Source of the DNA: Mucor mucedo
Lineage: Eukaryota > Mucoromycota > Mucoromycetes > Mucorales > Mucoraceae
Direction of reading: 5' to 3'
Assembly (NCBI RefSeq): GCF_025094135.1
Contig: NW_026252332.1
Location: forward strand, 186,001 to 250,000
DNA length: 64,000 nt
Made by a program: the position numbers and the translations under genes. This document shows, piece after piece, positions 12,187 to 24,652 of the stretch. Position 1 is the stretch's first letter. Every line of letters starts with the position of its first letter. A model generated the notes under the pieces. It searched no databases. It saw only the letters and a list, made by a program, of their open reading frames with translations, and was not told the DNA's origin.

Positions 12187-15100
12187 ATGACGGCACAACC
12201 TGATGTTGCCAAAGTTTCAGTACTTGGTTCGGAATCAATTATTGTTGGTTTCCATTTAAGTGAATATCTTGTACGTGACGTTTTGACAAATATCCCAGCC
12301 TCCAACTACGTGCTTATCACCGATACCAATTTGGCACCCCTTTATTTGGACAAATACGTCAATGCCTTCAAGCAAGTAAGTAACGAGCTTTATACGGCTA
12401 AAGGAGAGAAGGAACCACGCTTCTTTACCCGTGTTCTGCCTCCCGGAGAAATGTCCAAGTCTCGTAAAGTAAAGGCAGATATCGAAGATTGGCTTCTTTC
12501 AAATGCTGTCACTCGTGATACATGTTTTTTGGCAATGGGTGGCGGTGTCATGGGTGATTTGATTGGTTTTGTAGCCGCTACTTTTATGCGTGGTGCTCCC
12601 GTTGTACAGATCCCTACAACCTTGTTGGCCATGGTCGATTCTTCCATCGGTGGTAAAACTGCGATTGATGTACCTGCCGGAAAGAATTTAATCGGTGCTT
12701 TTTGGCAGCCTAAGCGTGTATTCATTGATGTCAACTTTTTAAGAACTTTGCCTGAACGTGAATTTGCTAACGGTATGGCTGAGCTTATCAAGGTAAAATC
12801 TTGTTTATTTTAAAATATGGGCATTCTTCAAAAATGTTTATACTAACAACTAATTTCTATTAGACTGCAGCTATTTCAGATGAAAATGATTTTTGTAAAT
12901 TGGAGAATGGCGTAGAAGCTATTCGTCATGCAGTTTTAGGCAATGATTCTAATGTGCCCAACCAAGGTAAGAAGAAGAAAGAATAAAAAAGCTGAGTATC
13001 TTTTTTCATTTGCTGACAACAAACATAAATAATATTAGGTGCTACATTAGATACCCGCACCGAAGCACAAGACATGTTAATGGATGTGATTTTAGCCTCT
13101 GTTCGTTTCAAGGCATATGTTGTCACCAGCGATGAAAGAGAAGGTGGTCTTCGTGGTCTTTTGAATTTTGGTCATTCCATCGGTCATGGTATCGAAGCCA
13201 TTGTTTCTCCCTTAATGCTTCATGGTGAATGTGTGTCGATCGGTTGCATGAAGGAAGCAGAATTAGCTCGTAACTTGGGTCATCTCAACCAAGTCGCTGT
13301 CGGCCGTTTAGCCCGTTGTTTCCAATCATACGGTTTACCCATTTGTATGGAGGAAAAGAAGGTCAAGGATAGAATCGGCAGTATTTACTGCCATGTAGAT
13401 GATATCATGGAAATTATGAAGGTCGATAAAAAGAACCAAGGCGATAAGAAGCGTATTGTTATGCTCTCTGCCATCGGTAAAACTTTAGAACCCCGTGCTT
13501 CCATCATTGCCGATGCAGATATTCATAAGGTCTTGGCCCCTGAACAACTCGTTTTGCCTGTGACCGAATCCCCTACTGGTCCCAAGAAAGAAGTTGCATT
13601 AACCACACCCGGTTCTAAATCCATCTCTAACCGTACCTTATTGATTGCTGCTTTGGGTAAAGGAACTGTTCGTGTTAAGAACTTGTTGCATTCCGATGAT
13701 ACACAATTCATGTTGGCTGCTTTAAAGAGCTTAAATGCTGCTGATTTCGAGTGGGAAGATAATGGCGAAACCTTGGTCGTTCATGGTGGTGGAGGTAGAC
13801 TTAGTGTACCCGATAAAGAGCTCTATGTCGGTAACGCCGGTACTGCTTCTCGTTTCTTAACTTCCGTCTTGACCATGATCCCTACTGCTGAAGGCGCTAA
13901 AAACCCTACCGCTATCTTAACAGGTAATGCTCGTATGAAGATGAGACCCATTGCTCCTCTTTTGGCTGCATTAAAGGCAGATGGTGCCGAGATTGTTTCT
14001 CTTGAAAAGGAAGGCTTCTTGCCCATTGCTGTAACCCCCAACGGTGGTCTCAAGGGTGGTCGTATCGAATTGTCTGCCTCTATCTCTTCTCAATACGTTT
14101 CTTCCATCTTATTATGTGCTCCATATGCCACCAAAGAAGTCGAACTCGTTTTGGTTGGCGGTCAAGTGATCTCACAACCTTATATTGATATGACAATTGC
14201 TATGATGGAATCATTCGGTGCTGTCGTTGAACGTCTTCCTGAAAACACTTACAAGATCAAACAAACCACCTACAAGAACCCCGATAACTATGTTGTTGAA
14301 TCGGATGCTAGTTCCGCTACCTATCCTTTAGCCATTGCTGCTATCACGGGTACCACATGTACCGTCACCAGTATTGGTTCCAACTCTCTTCAGGGCGATG
14401 CTACTTTTGCCATCAACGTACTTAGACCTATGGGATGTACTGTTGTCCAAACGGAAACGGCTACTACCGTCACTGGTCCCCCCATCGGTCAACTTCGTCC
14501 TCTTCCCACCATTGATATGGAGACCATGACAGATGCATTCATGACTGCCACTGTCTTGGCTGCTGTTACATCTCCCGCTGATCCCAAGGGTGAAAATATC
14601 ACACGTATCACTGGTATTGCTAACCAACGTGTAAAGGAATGTGATCGTATTGCTGCTATGGTGCATGAATTAACCAAATTCGGTGTTCAAGCATCCGAAT
14701 TGCCTGACGGTATTCAAATTCACGGTAAGCCTATCAAGGATTTAAAGTCACCCAAGGAAGGTGTGCATACTTATGACGATCATCGTATCGCTATGAGTTT
14801 CTCTGTATTTTCAACTGTCGTGCCTCACGGTACCATTATTATGGAAAAGAAATGCGTCGAAAAGACATGGCCTACTTGGTGGGATGATCTTGAAGGTAAA
14901 TTGGGTGTTCGTTTGAACGGTGTGGATTTCGGTACCAAATTATCGCAAACCGAAAAGAGTCTGGGTCGTACCCATGCCAAAGCAACCAAGAATATGGACG
15001 CTGGTAAATCCATGGTGATTGTCGGTATGCGTGGTGTTGGAAAGACCACCCTTGGACAATATGCCGCTGAGGTATTGGGATTCAAGTTCATCGATGTGGA

Positions 15101-17150
15101 TCTTTACTTTGAAGAAACTTTAAAGACTACCGTATTTGACTTTATCAGTACTTGGGGTTGGGATCAGTTCCGTATCAAGGAATCGGAATGCTTGAAACAA
15201 TTGTTAGGAAAGGACTCAGAGTATGGTCGTGAATATGTTATTTCTTGTGGTGGTGGTATTATTGAAACCGCTGAATCCCGTGATATTTTAAAGGAACACA
15301 CCAAGAACGGCGGTAAAGTGTTGCATTTGGTGCGTGATCTGGATCAAGTTGTTCGTTACTTAAATCGTGATAAGACACGTCCCATGTATGGTGAGGATAT
15401 GATGAATGTTTGGTGTCGTCGTCGTACTTGGTACAAGGAGGTTTGTAACTTTGAATTTGTTGCCTATGCGAATAGTATCGTGGATGACGGTTACGTTTCC
15501 CCTACCGAATGGTTAGCCATTAAAAAGGATCTCCAAAGATTCCTTTTCTTCATCAGCGGTCGTGATACCAACCAAGTAAACACTACTGCTGGTCGCGTCG
15601 GAGTACCCACTACTTTTGTATCATTGACTTCCAAGGATCTTAACGCCGTTCTCGAAAACCTTGAAGAGATGTGTGAAGGTGCTGATGCTGTTGAATTGCG
15701 CGTGGATCTTTTACAAAAGCCTGATTCAAAGAGTGAGATGACCTATATTGAGTATGTTGGTGAGCAACTCTCTCTTTTACGTAGAATGGTGCCAATTCCT
15801 GTTATTTACACTGTGAGATCGAAGGGCCAAGCGGGTGCCTTCCCTGATAACGATGAAGAAGGTATGTTTGAATTACTCACTTGGGGTCAACGTTGGGGTT
15901 GTGAATATGTTGATGTCGAAACTTGTTGGAGTCCTGCCAGTATTGAAAAGCTTGTGTCCTCCAAGGGCGAAAGTCTCATTATTTCCTCTTGGCACGATGT
16001 TCAAAACGTTACACCTTGGGATGGTAAGGCTATTCAGCTCAAGTATGACACCTGTGAAAAATATGGTGATATCATTAAACTTGTTGGCAATGCTCAAAGT
16101 TTCCAAGACAACATGGCACTTGAAACATTCCGCGCTTCCAAGAAGGATGGTAAAGATCTTATTGCTATCAATATGGGTGCTGCCGGTCAGTTATCTCGTG
16201 TGATCAACGAGTGTTTAACTCCTATTACTCATCCTGCACTTCCACATAAGGCCGCTCCTGGTCAACTCTCTTTAGCCGAAATCAATAAGGCTCGTCATCT
16301 CATTGGCCTTTTACCTGCCCAAAACTTCTGGTTGATCGGCACTCCTATCCAACATTCCATGTCGCCTACTCTCCATAACACTGGTTTCAAGGTCTTGGGT
16401 CTTCCCCATCAATACGGTCTTTTGGAATGCCATATGGTTGAATATGCTGAAGATGCTATCCTCAAGGATCCCAATTTCGGTGGTGCCTCTGTCACTATTC
16501 CTCACAAGTTAGCTATCATGAAGTATCTTGACGAGGTGTCCGATAATGCTAAGGCAATTGGTGCAGTGAATACCATCTTTGTGCGTGATACTCTTGTAAA
16601 CGGTGAGAAGAAGCGTGAATTCATTGGAGAAAACACTGATTACATTGGTATGAAGCGTTGTATTCAATCCTTGATGTTGGATGCTACCAACCCTCCCGAG
16701 CAAGGTCTTGTGATCGGTGCTGGTGGTACTGCTCGTGCCGCCCTTTACACATTGCAAAAGATTGGTATCAAAAAGATCTACTTGTGGAACAGAACCATCT
16801 CTAAGGCCCACGATCTTCAAAAGGCCTTTGAAAACATTATTGACGTGGAAGTGATTGATTCTTTGAATGCCAAGATTGAACCTGGTGTGATTATCTCTAC
16901 AGTTCCTGCCGATTCCGGTATTGAGTTACCCGAACTCTTGTACGGAGGCATCAAGGGTATTATTTGTGACATGGCTTACAAGCCTCGTCGTACAAAGTTG
17001 CTTTTGCAAGCTGAACGTAAGGGTTGGTCTTGTGTTGAAGGCATCGAAATCTTGATCTCTCAAGGTATTGCTCAGTTTGAAATCTGGACAGGAAAACGTG
17101 CTCCTATTACCAAAATTGAAGGTGAAGTGTTGAAGAAGTATGAATTATAA
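12187..17150 (+). CDS. ARO1: Pentafunctional AROM polypeptide (shikimate pathway)
   Basis: Catalyses steps 2-6 of the shikimate pathway, from DAHP to 5-enolpyruvylshikimate-3-phosphate, in one cytosolic protein. Exons 12187-12792, 12864-12966 and 13039-17150 join to 1606 residues, the usual AROM length. Domain order is canonical. 3-Dehydroquinate synthase comes first (GGGVMGDLIGFVAATFMRG, about residues 118-136). EPSP synthase follows from about 400 (GSKSISNRT near 428 and GNAGTASRF). Shikimate kinase is from about 890 (P-loop GMRGVGKTT near 899). Type I dehydroquinase is from about 1085 (SSWHDV and IKLVGNAQS with the Schiff-base Lys). Shikimate dehydrogenase is from about 1330 (HSMSPTLHN near 1341, and GAGGTARAA). 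Both introns lie in the first domain. Codon use is biased to C/T-ending codons compared with neighbours, suggesting high expression. All five active-site regions look intact. Confidence 0.98.
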
Positions 17151-17767
17151 ACAAGAAAATTCATCGCAGAAACAAAAAAAGTAATATGTAATAAAAATGA
17201 ATTTTGTATTTTTAAAAGCCATAAATTAATTGAACTACATTGCATTAAAATTAGCAACGGTTTTTATATTATCGCATCTTATTGTTAAATTTTGATTCTA
17301 GAATAAGTCATCTGGATGTCAAATATCCAGAGATGTAAACCTTTGTAATATAGTGAAAACCCTACAATTTAAACAAATTGCTTCATTACAGATCTAAATA
17401 CCTGGCTTTCCATTGGATTGTTCCAAACTACTGGTTTATAATTAGAAAACGTGGTCACTTGGCTCTCTTGTACTTTTTTTTTACCTGATCTATCGAATGT
17501 CCTTACTCACATCAGGCACATAAGTAGATACATTAAAATGTTTGATAGTCAGTCTTTCTTAAAATCTTAAGTAAGAAAAACGCACTAATCAAAGGAGTTG
17601 ATAAATCATAAAGAAAACTTAACGAACCGCAATTTGGAAATCCGCCGATTGGCGTTTGAGACACACACTGTATTTATAGAAGGCTCCTTTTTTTGTATCT
17701 AGTAATTTTACCTTTTTACTACTCTCCTTTTTATTTATTTATTTATTTTTAAAACCTACTTTATTGA
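17151..17767. other. Intergenic spacer
   Basis: Between the AROM stop and the next ATG. AT-rich, with T-tracts and a GAGACACACACTG stretch shortly before the downstream gene. The last 80 bases are pyrimidine-rich with TTTATTTATTTATTT, a plausible promoter or 5' leader. No gene or element recognised. Confidence 0.5.
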
Positions 17768-19680
17768 ATGAAGGTGCTTAGTCAATTACTGGGAAGATAC
17801 TCTGAACACAACAAGCCATTTATTTTATTTCGGCTGCCAGAGACTGACGTCCTATTGTACAGATTATCAGATATCAAACCGCTATTTAATATTCCCACAT
17901 TTTCATTTAAAAAAGCCACCTACAAAAATTGCTTTCGAGACGGCGAAGACACCTATTTGGATACAAACGTGCTGGGCGATTTAGCTCATCAATTCAATCG
18001 TCATTTGCTTGCTGAGCTTTGTAAATTAAAGCCCAATGACTACAATCTTGGCCTTGCCGATGCCATCCTTCAAACTTTTCCTCAATTCAAACGAGCTCCC
18101 AAGGAAGAACATATTTGGGAATCGGTTCAGTTACCGTTGGAAAATATGGAGGATGTCATTGACAGAACCATCAAAATTGAACCGATTTCACCTCCAAATA
18201 TTCATCAAGTTATACCCGAAGCAAGAAACGCTATGGCTTTAGACAAGGTGCTTTTGAGCTCAAATGAATTAAAAAGACAAAGGTAACAAAGAGAGAATAA
18301 GAAAGGAGAAGGGGGGGGGGGGTATTGGAGAATTGCTAATAAGAATGCATGCATCGATAGCTTACTTGAGTCACCTAATAAACGTCAACGAATTGGTACT
18401 GGTTCGCAAAGTATAGAGTCGGACCGAGATAACAAAAGACCTCACTCATTATCCGCCGTTACCGCTGGAAATAATAGTGCACCACTTTCAAGACAAATCC
18501 GTAAAATACAATCTCATCCAGTGAGCGAAATGGAGGATACTGCTGCACCTGTACCATCCAGTAGTAAAAGATTGTCTATAAAACACAAGAACTCTTTAAA
18601 CTTGACCATCTTTGCACCCTCCTACAATGAACAATTGACTGGCGTGCGATCAGCACCCATTAATTCGAATTTCAATAGACCTTTACCAAACCAACCGGCT
18701 CAGCAGAATACAAGATCTAATTATGGTAAGCAATTTACCTGCATACATGTAAACTTTATTTTACTCACATACATACAGCAAACCACGGCCCTGCAGTTGG
18801 TTCCACGCCACATAATATAGCACCTGCATCTGCAACCATTGCTAGAGCTCCTTTTACACATCAACCTTCCCCCAGAAGACACGAATTTGCTATTCCACCT
18901 ATCGTGCCTTCTCAACAACAGCCCCCTCGCTCTGCACATCCTACGAGCAGAGATAACAAACTATATCAGCAATATATCGCATCACCTTCACTTTATGGTG
19001 GCCATCATCCTCATACCACCAAACCTCAACCTTCGTCTTACCAAAGAAACCACGAATCAACACTGGCTGTGAATGCAGCTAGCGTACCTTTACCTCCGAA
19101 GACACCTACTACCAATTCATTTGCTGCTCTTCAGCGCCAACAATATCTTCAACCTTTTGAACACTTATTTGATACGATTGAGACCACGCGCACTTTAAAA
19201 AGTACACTGGATGATCAAATCAGACGATCCTCATCCCTCATGCAGACCTTACAAACATCTGCCACTACCATTGAAGGGCTAGTTCGAAACCAAGTTAAAG
19301 AAGCACAATGGGAAATGATGTCACAAGTGGAACAGACGATGGAGAGTATGGTGCGTCGAGTTGAAGCGATTGAGGCGAAATTAGACCGTGCATCGGGTAT
19401 TTCACCTATCAAGAAGCAACTTCAGAGACAACCCGAATTGAACTATCAACATACAACGTCCTTACCTTCGCCTTTACCAAGTGCTACACGAGAAGAACGT
19501 GCAGCGGCGGAAGACCTAGTGGCGTTTTCAAAGAGAGAGGGCACGGAGCAGCATGAGGAATTGCAAACTCCCCCAACCATCGTTAGGTCCCAAAATGATA
19601 TTGGACCTCAAGAATATCACAACATGTTGGATACACTTCGTGAACGTCTTGATCGTTTAGAAAGACAGATTGACACGTAA
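17768..19680 (+). CDS. Unrecognised protein with C-terminal coiled coil, 593 aa
   Basis: Not recognised. Exons 17768-18282, 18361-18725 and 18779-19680 join in frame to 593 residues. The N-terminal 150 residues look globular (motif FILFRLPETDVLLYRLSD near residue 18). The centre (about 170-390) is low-complexity, rich in Ser, Pro, Gln, His and Asn, with basic patches such as PNKRQR that could be nuclear localisation signals. From about residue 400 a long amphipathic stretch with heptad-like Leu/Ile/Val spacing predicts a coiled coil, and a second short one ends the protein (LRERLDRLERQIDT). The architecture suggests a nuclear scaffold or transcription regulator, but no DNA-binding motif was identified. 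Intron 1 carries a run of 12 G at 18311-18322. Confidence 0.8.
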
Positions 19681-19857
19681 AATTTATATATCTATATACA
19701 TATATCTATCACAATAAATAATATCTTATCCATCAATCCTGTTTTATTATTATTCAAGTGACGAACAAGATAAAAATAAGCATTAAATTTCTTAAAAACG
19801 TCAACAGTTTACTTTTCTTTCTTTCTTTTTGTTAATCAAACATTATAACCTGTGATA

Positions 19858-20375
19858 ATGAACCAAACAACAACACTTAAAAATGAGATCAGACGCACAA
19901 ATAGGACTCAAAAACAGTGGCATACAAAAAAACATTACCAGAACGGGAATGACCCTTTACATATCACCACAATGAGCGAAGAAGAAACTAGACAAGTTGT
20001 CAACCATGTAAAATCCAGCTTTACTTCCTCCAGCAAAAATCTAGCCAAAAAAAATACAAAGCACACGAAAAATGCTCAAACCCAAACAAACAAGCCAAAC
20101 GTCAAAAATGGAGGAAATCAAACCAAGAAGGCTATCATCTTTCCCAATAAGAAATGTGTGGATGCACAAACACAGACCGAGGAGACCAGCTTCTTGTCGT
20201 CACCGTTGAGATTGTTTTCGGTGAAATCACCCACCCTGATAAACACAACTTTATATGAACTTGTAAGGTCTTTTTTTTTCAGATAATAAAATAAAAAAAA
20301 AAATAGCTTATGAACATCTCTCCTTTAGACACACTGAGTTTCCTGTCTTTCGAACAACTTATTAAGACGTCCTAG
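19858..20375 (+). CDS. Small basic protein with two TQT (LC8-type) motifs
   Basis: Exon 1 is 19858-20262. Exon 2 (20307-20375) is reached through a 44-nt GT-AG intron that keeps the frame and adds LMNISPLDTLSFLSFEQLIKTS before a stop. Total about 157 residues. The first 100 are Lys/Asn/Thr/Gln-rich and probably disordered. Two AQTQT motifs occur, NAQTQT and then VDAQTQTEE about 30 residues later. [K/R]xTQT and related xxTQT peptides bind the dynein light chain LC8 (family knowledge), so an LC8-binding hub partner is a reasonable inference. No membrane segment or enzyme motif. Without the intron the first frame would end in VRSFFFR. Expression evidence would settle whether this is a gene. Confidence 0.55.
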
Positions 20376-21453
20376 TTTTGTATTGAACTAGGTGCCACTC
20401 TTTAGCATGAATGATAAATTAAATGCTCATATTAAAGCTGCCGCGCTATACATATATATATCTGTTATCTATAATGCGATACATCACAGGGAGCTAGTCG
20501 GCTAAACCTGATCTTATTCCAATCTGGTATACGAGATGTAACGTAAATAAAACTTTCCAGAGTACAAATTTTGAATTGTTGCCACCTAACCCCATTTTGT
20601 TAAATGTGCGCATTGATAATAGATACCACGTACCATGTAAATTTCAACACAAAGAATAATTTAAACGGGTCTCTTAGGGACAGCCAAATTTTCTTAGGGA
20701 TAGCCAGGGTGCGCGTAGTCGTAGTGTTGAGATTATGATACTTTTATAGACATCAAGAGGTCAATATAACTTAACAACTTGAAATATATACACATTTATT
20801 ATAACCAACATAGTTTAAACTAGTATATGTGTTTTACAGCTTACTTTCAGCTTCTCGTTTGGACTTTACCTTAATATTTCTGCGTAAGATTATGATCAAA
20901 GGAGCTCATAGGCGAAAGAGTGATGATAGAATTGCCAAAATAAGTATAAATAGTTTAATATACATTTATTCGTAATTGTTACATTGTCTTTGATTGTATA
21001 TCCTTGTTCCCAGGTCTACAGAACATCCAAATCACAGATCTTACGTTGCGACTACGTGCACTTTGGCTGTCCCTAAGGAAAATTTGGCTGTCCCTAAGAA
21101 AAGCGTAATTTAAATCACTGGCTATCATATTTCATTATCCCTTTTTTTAGGCCAATAATAATCTGAACATTGCATGACCGCCTTCGTTAGCTTGTCGCCA
21201 CTTTTTTTGTAGCAAAGAAGTTTAATTATAAAACATTGAATAGCAGCAGTTACTTTTCATACATAGTAACCCAAGTATTTTTTCTGGAAATCATCATGAA
21301 CAAAATGGCCGAGTATAGTCAGAAAATAGCCTAAAAAGCGGAATTCGAAATGGAATGAACTCCGGGGCAAACCAATTTACGAGCTAATGGTTTGTTTTTT
21401 TTCTATTTAACACTCTTTCTTTTTCTTATACATATATACATACACTTTGAGTA
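20376..21453. other. Spacer containing MITE copy B
   Basis: About 40% of the spacer is MITE copy B (20,666-21,105). The remainder is AT-rich. The final 80 bases before the ATG at 21,454 are T-rich with TATATATACATACAC, a likely promoter or 5' leader. Nothing else recognised. Confidence 0.6.
20666..21105 (+). mobile_element. MITE family copy B with 9-bp target duplication
   Basis: 440 bp, bounded on both sides by the direct repeat TAATTTAAA (20657-20665 and 21106-21114). Left end CGGGTCTCTTAGGGACAGCC, right end read inward CGCTTTTCTTAGGGACAGCC. Just inside each end the motif is repeated (CTTAGGGA(C/T)AGCCA), giving nested inverted repeats. No open frame of note. A 9-bp duplication fits Mutator-like elements better than Tc1/mariner (TA). 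Copies A and C share the interior. Confidence 0.85.
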
Positions 21454-24400
21454 ATGGCCTGGTTACGCTCGCCGAAACAATTTATCAAACTTATAGTGAT
21501 ATTTATACTACTAAGTACAAGCTTAGTTGTATTTCTACCAAAGTTTTATACCACACGAGTTACAACATTAAGTGATGCCAAGCCAGATGATAATGACACA
21601 CTCAATCTAGAAGAGATTCCATTTACAGAATTCAACACAACCTGGGATGAAGGTGAGAACTTATAAAAAACCCATGCGTGTCTTTTACTTACTGTATTGG
21701 CTGTTGCCGACGTAGAAAGTAATCCTTGGGTGATATCGAATTCGATTTATAACAACAGTGAAGGCTATTTGGACCAATTAAGATCCTACACCACTGAAGG
21801 ACACACCTATGAAGCACTTTTGACAAGTGGATCACCTAAAAGTGAACGAGCTGTTACTATTCTTTTACCCATCTATTCCAAAGAATCTTTTTCCAAATTA
21901 GATGCAGTTTTGGACTGGACAGAAGATATCACTTTACAAATCTCCATCGTTTGTTCTTCTCAGTATAAACCCATGATTGACGAAAAGATTCGTGATGCGG
22001 CTCATATCAAAGCAACCGTGCTGGATCGATCCACCCACGCCAGCACATTCGCGCCTGGCACTGCGGGTGCTTCCGTCTGGCTTCAAGCCCTTAACCCAGA
22101 AGACATCGAGACCGAGTATGTCTACATCATGGACGAAACCATCGCACCTTCACCGTATTCATTAAAGGAATTAGAATATCTCTTTTATGTCAACCCATTA
22201 GACGATTACAAGAATGCATTGATCGGAACTAGAGGATTGGTTTTGTCCAAAGAAGAAAACTTTTGTTTGCCAATTGATGACAGATTACCTGTGGATAAAG
22301 CACAACCTGTCGATATGCTCTTGGGTTCCTGGCTTTTACAAAAGTCTTGGTTACCCTTTATCATGGCCGATTTGAGCTTTGATGCCTTAAGTTTACCACT
22401 GGGTTATTACATTAGCTTGAACCTGGATCAACAGTTGAATGTACCTACCGTCGTTCTCCCTACTTTTGTAGAGGATCGAATTACGAATTCCAACAAAGCT
22501 GTATGTCAAAAGGTTCAAGAGTCTTGGTTAAGCAACAACGTATGGAGAGAGTTGGTTTCGAAAAACAGATACCCTACTGTATTGCAATACAGAGACTTGA
22601 CAGAGCATGGTGCCATGGTCGTAGCCCAAGGATCCAAACAATTGATCTCTTTGCATCCTCTTTTATGTCGATTCAGGAACTATCCTGTGCATTTGGTGAT
22701 ATTGGGGGACTTGACGATGGAAAGTGTGCAACATGCATTGAAAGAAACAAACTGTGGCGGTGTTCATGTGCATGATTTCACTGCCATCAAGGAAGGTTTT
22801 GAGGATACTAGTATTGGAAGATTGGTCAAAGTAGTTCAGCCTCGTGTCTTGATTCAAATCCAACACTTATCTCCCATGTATCATGCTATTCAATCGATTG
22901 CCAAAATGTATCAAATTACGGAAATTGGGTTACCTGAAAAGGAGATTGTTCATGCTTTATGGATTCCTGATCTTTCTTTGGACGCTTTACAATGTAAGTC
23001 ATTGTCAATCTTCTATAGCTTTTTTTTTCTCATTTATCTCAAAAAACATAGACTGGAACCAGGTTCGTATTAAGCTGGTAGTAATCACTGACCGAAGACC
23101 CCATTCTTTGTCCCGTCTTTTACAGTCTGCCGCTAAATCGGTGTATGTGGGAGACCAAGTGGATTTGACTGTGCATATGGAACAATCGGCGGATCGCGTA
23201 ACTCGCATGTTAGTCAATAGTTTCATGTGGCGTCAAGGCCAAAAGATGATCCGTCACCGTATTCGTAAGGGAGGATTGATGCCAGCCATTGTTGAATCAT
23301 GGTATCCTAGCAACAATGATGAATACGCTGTTCTTTTGGAGGATGATATTGAAGTGTCACCCTTATTTTATGTCTGGTCGAAATATGCTATTTTAAAATA
23401 CAGATACAGTGGTAACAGCGATGCGTATCGATTAATGTACGGTATTAGTCTTTATGCACCTCGTAATCTGGAATTGGTGCCTGCCGGTCGTGTTACGTTT
23501 GATCCCAACGATGTTTTATTACCCGCAGGATACCCTGAACATGTGCCTTATGCCAGTCAAATTCCTTGTAGTTGGGGTGGTGTTTACTTTCCCGAACATT
23601 GGAAAGAGTTCCATTCGTACTTGGTAACACGCTTAAATGATCTTAATTTACCCAAGGACCATACGGAACGTTTGATTAGTGTACCAGGTAGTCGATCCGA
23701 TAAATGGAAGAAATCATGGAAGAAATACTTTATCGAGATGGTCTATTTACGTGCCTCTGTCATGCTCTATCCTAATTTCCAAGGCTTTGAAGCGTTCTCT
23801 ACCAACCATGTAGAGTTCGGTACTCATGTCAAATCGGAGAAGAGATCGTCAGTGATCGGCACATTTATGGTGCCTTTGATGCAACGCGACACCATCTTGT
23901 CCCAATTACCCAACGGAAGTTTACCCCTATTTGAAAACTTACCGGTATTAGATTTATGGGGCCAGGTACAGTCTCTGGATATTTTGGAGGACATTGCAAG
24001 CAAATATCATGCTCATATCTCTACATGCCCGCGTACATTTGGCACGTTTGATCCTCAAGAGTTCTTTTGTCGTGTGGATGGACCACCTGATAAACCTCAA
24101 GAATTCCCCATGGGCGCCAAGACGCCCAAACCTCCGGTATTGATCAAGGATGCAGTGCAGCCCATTAACTATCGTCCTGTATACGAGTATACTGAAGAAG
24201 AGGAAGAGATTGGCCGTGCGGAATGGCTTGAGTTTGGTCCTAAACCCATTGATGTTGCTCAGTTGCCGTTTGTTGAGGAACGTTTCTCCAATAAGGATGA
24301 TGAGATGTTGGATCTGGAGAATGATTTGGATACTTTGAATCGATTGTATTTGAAGTTAAATCCTGAAAACCTCGAGTTCCTCAAGGACGAGATGTATGAT

Positions 24401-24455
24401 ATGGAGGAGGAAGAGGAAGAAGAGGAGGAGGTAGAAACAGATGAATTAGATATTT

Positions 24456-24457
<2 letters not shown>
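21454..24457 (+). CDS. Type II membrane-anchored glycosyltransferase-like protein
   Basis: Exons 21454-21652, 21716-22993 and 23052-24457 join in frame to 960 residues. Residues 10-29 form one hydrophobic segment after a short basic N-terminus, a type II signal anchor, so the body should lie in the Golgi or ER lumen. The N-terminal half has an alpha/beta look (AVTILLPIYSKESF). The second half begins like a GT-A nucleotide-sugar fold (KLVVITDRRPHSLSRLLQSA) and has an acidic LLEDDIEVSP motif near residue 588, the equivalent of the metal-binding DxD of GT2/GNT-I-type enzymes. PCSWGGVYFPEHW further on resembles an acceptor-side loop. The C-terminus is a run of Glu residues. Donor, acceptor and linkage cannot be told from sequence. 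The family belongs to fungal and plant proteins usually annotated only as glycosyltransferase-like. Confidence 0.82.
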
Positions 24458-24496
<39 letters not shown>

Positions 24497-24497
24497 C
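24458..24497 (+). repeat. Poly-T tract of nearly 40 nt
   Basis: An almost uninterrupted T run immediately follows the TAG stop of the glycosyltransferase-like gene, so it would be U-rich 3' UTR. Its length in the assembly may be unreliable. Confidence 0.8.
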
Positions 24498-24652
24498 TTT
24501 GCCGGAGTGAAATTTACAGCCAATTAAAAAAACCCATTAAATCCCCAAAAAACTCTTAAGTTTTCCGGGACCTCGAAAAAAAAATAGATATAATAATCTA
24601 AAATTTTTTTATTATTTCCCTTTTTTCTTTTGCATCTTTATTTCTTTTATAA

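Noticed and set aside
14328..14677. Minus-strand frames inside AROM
   Set aside because: Antisense shadows of a strongly conserved coding region.
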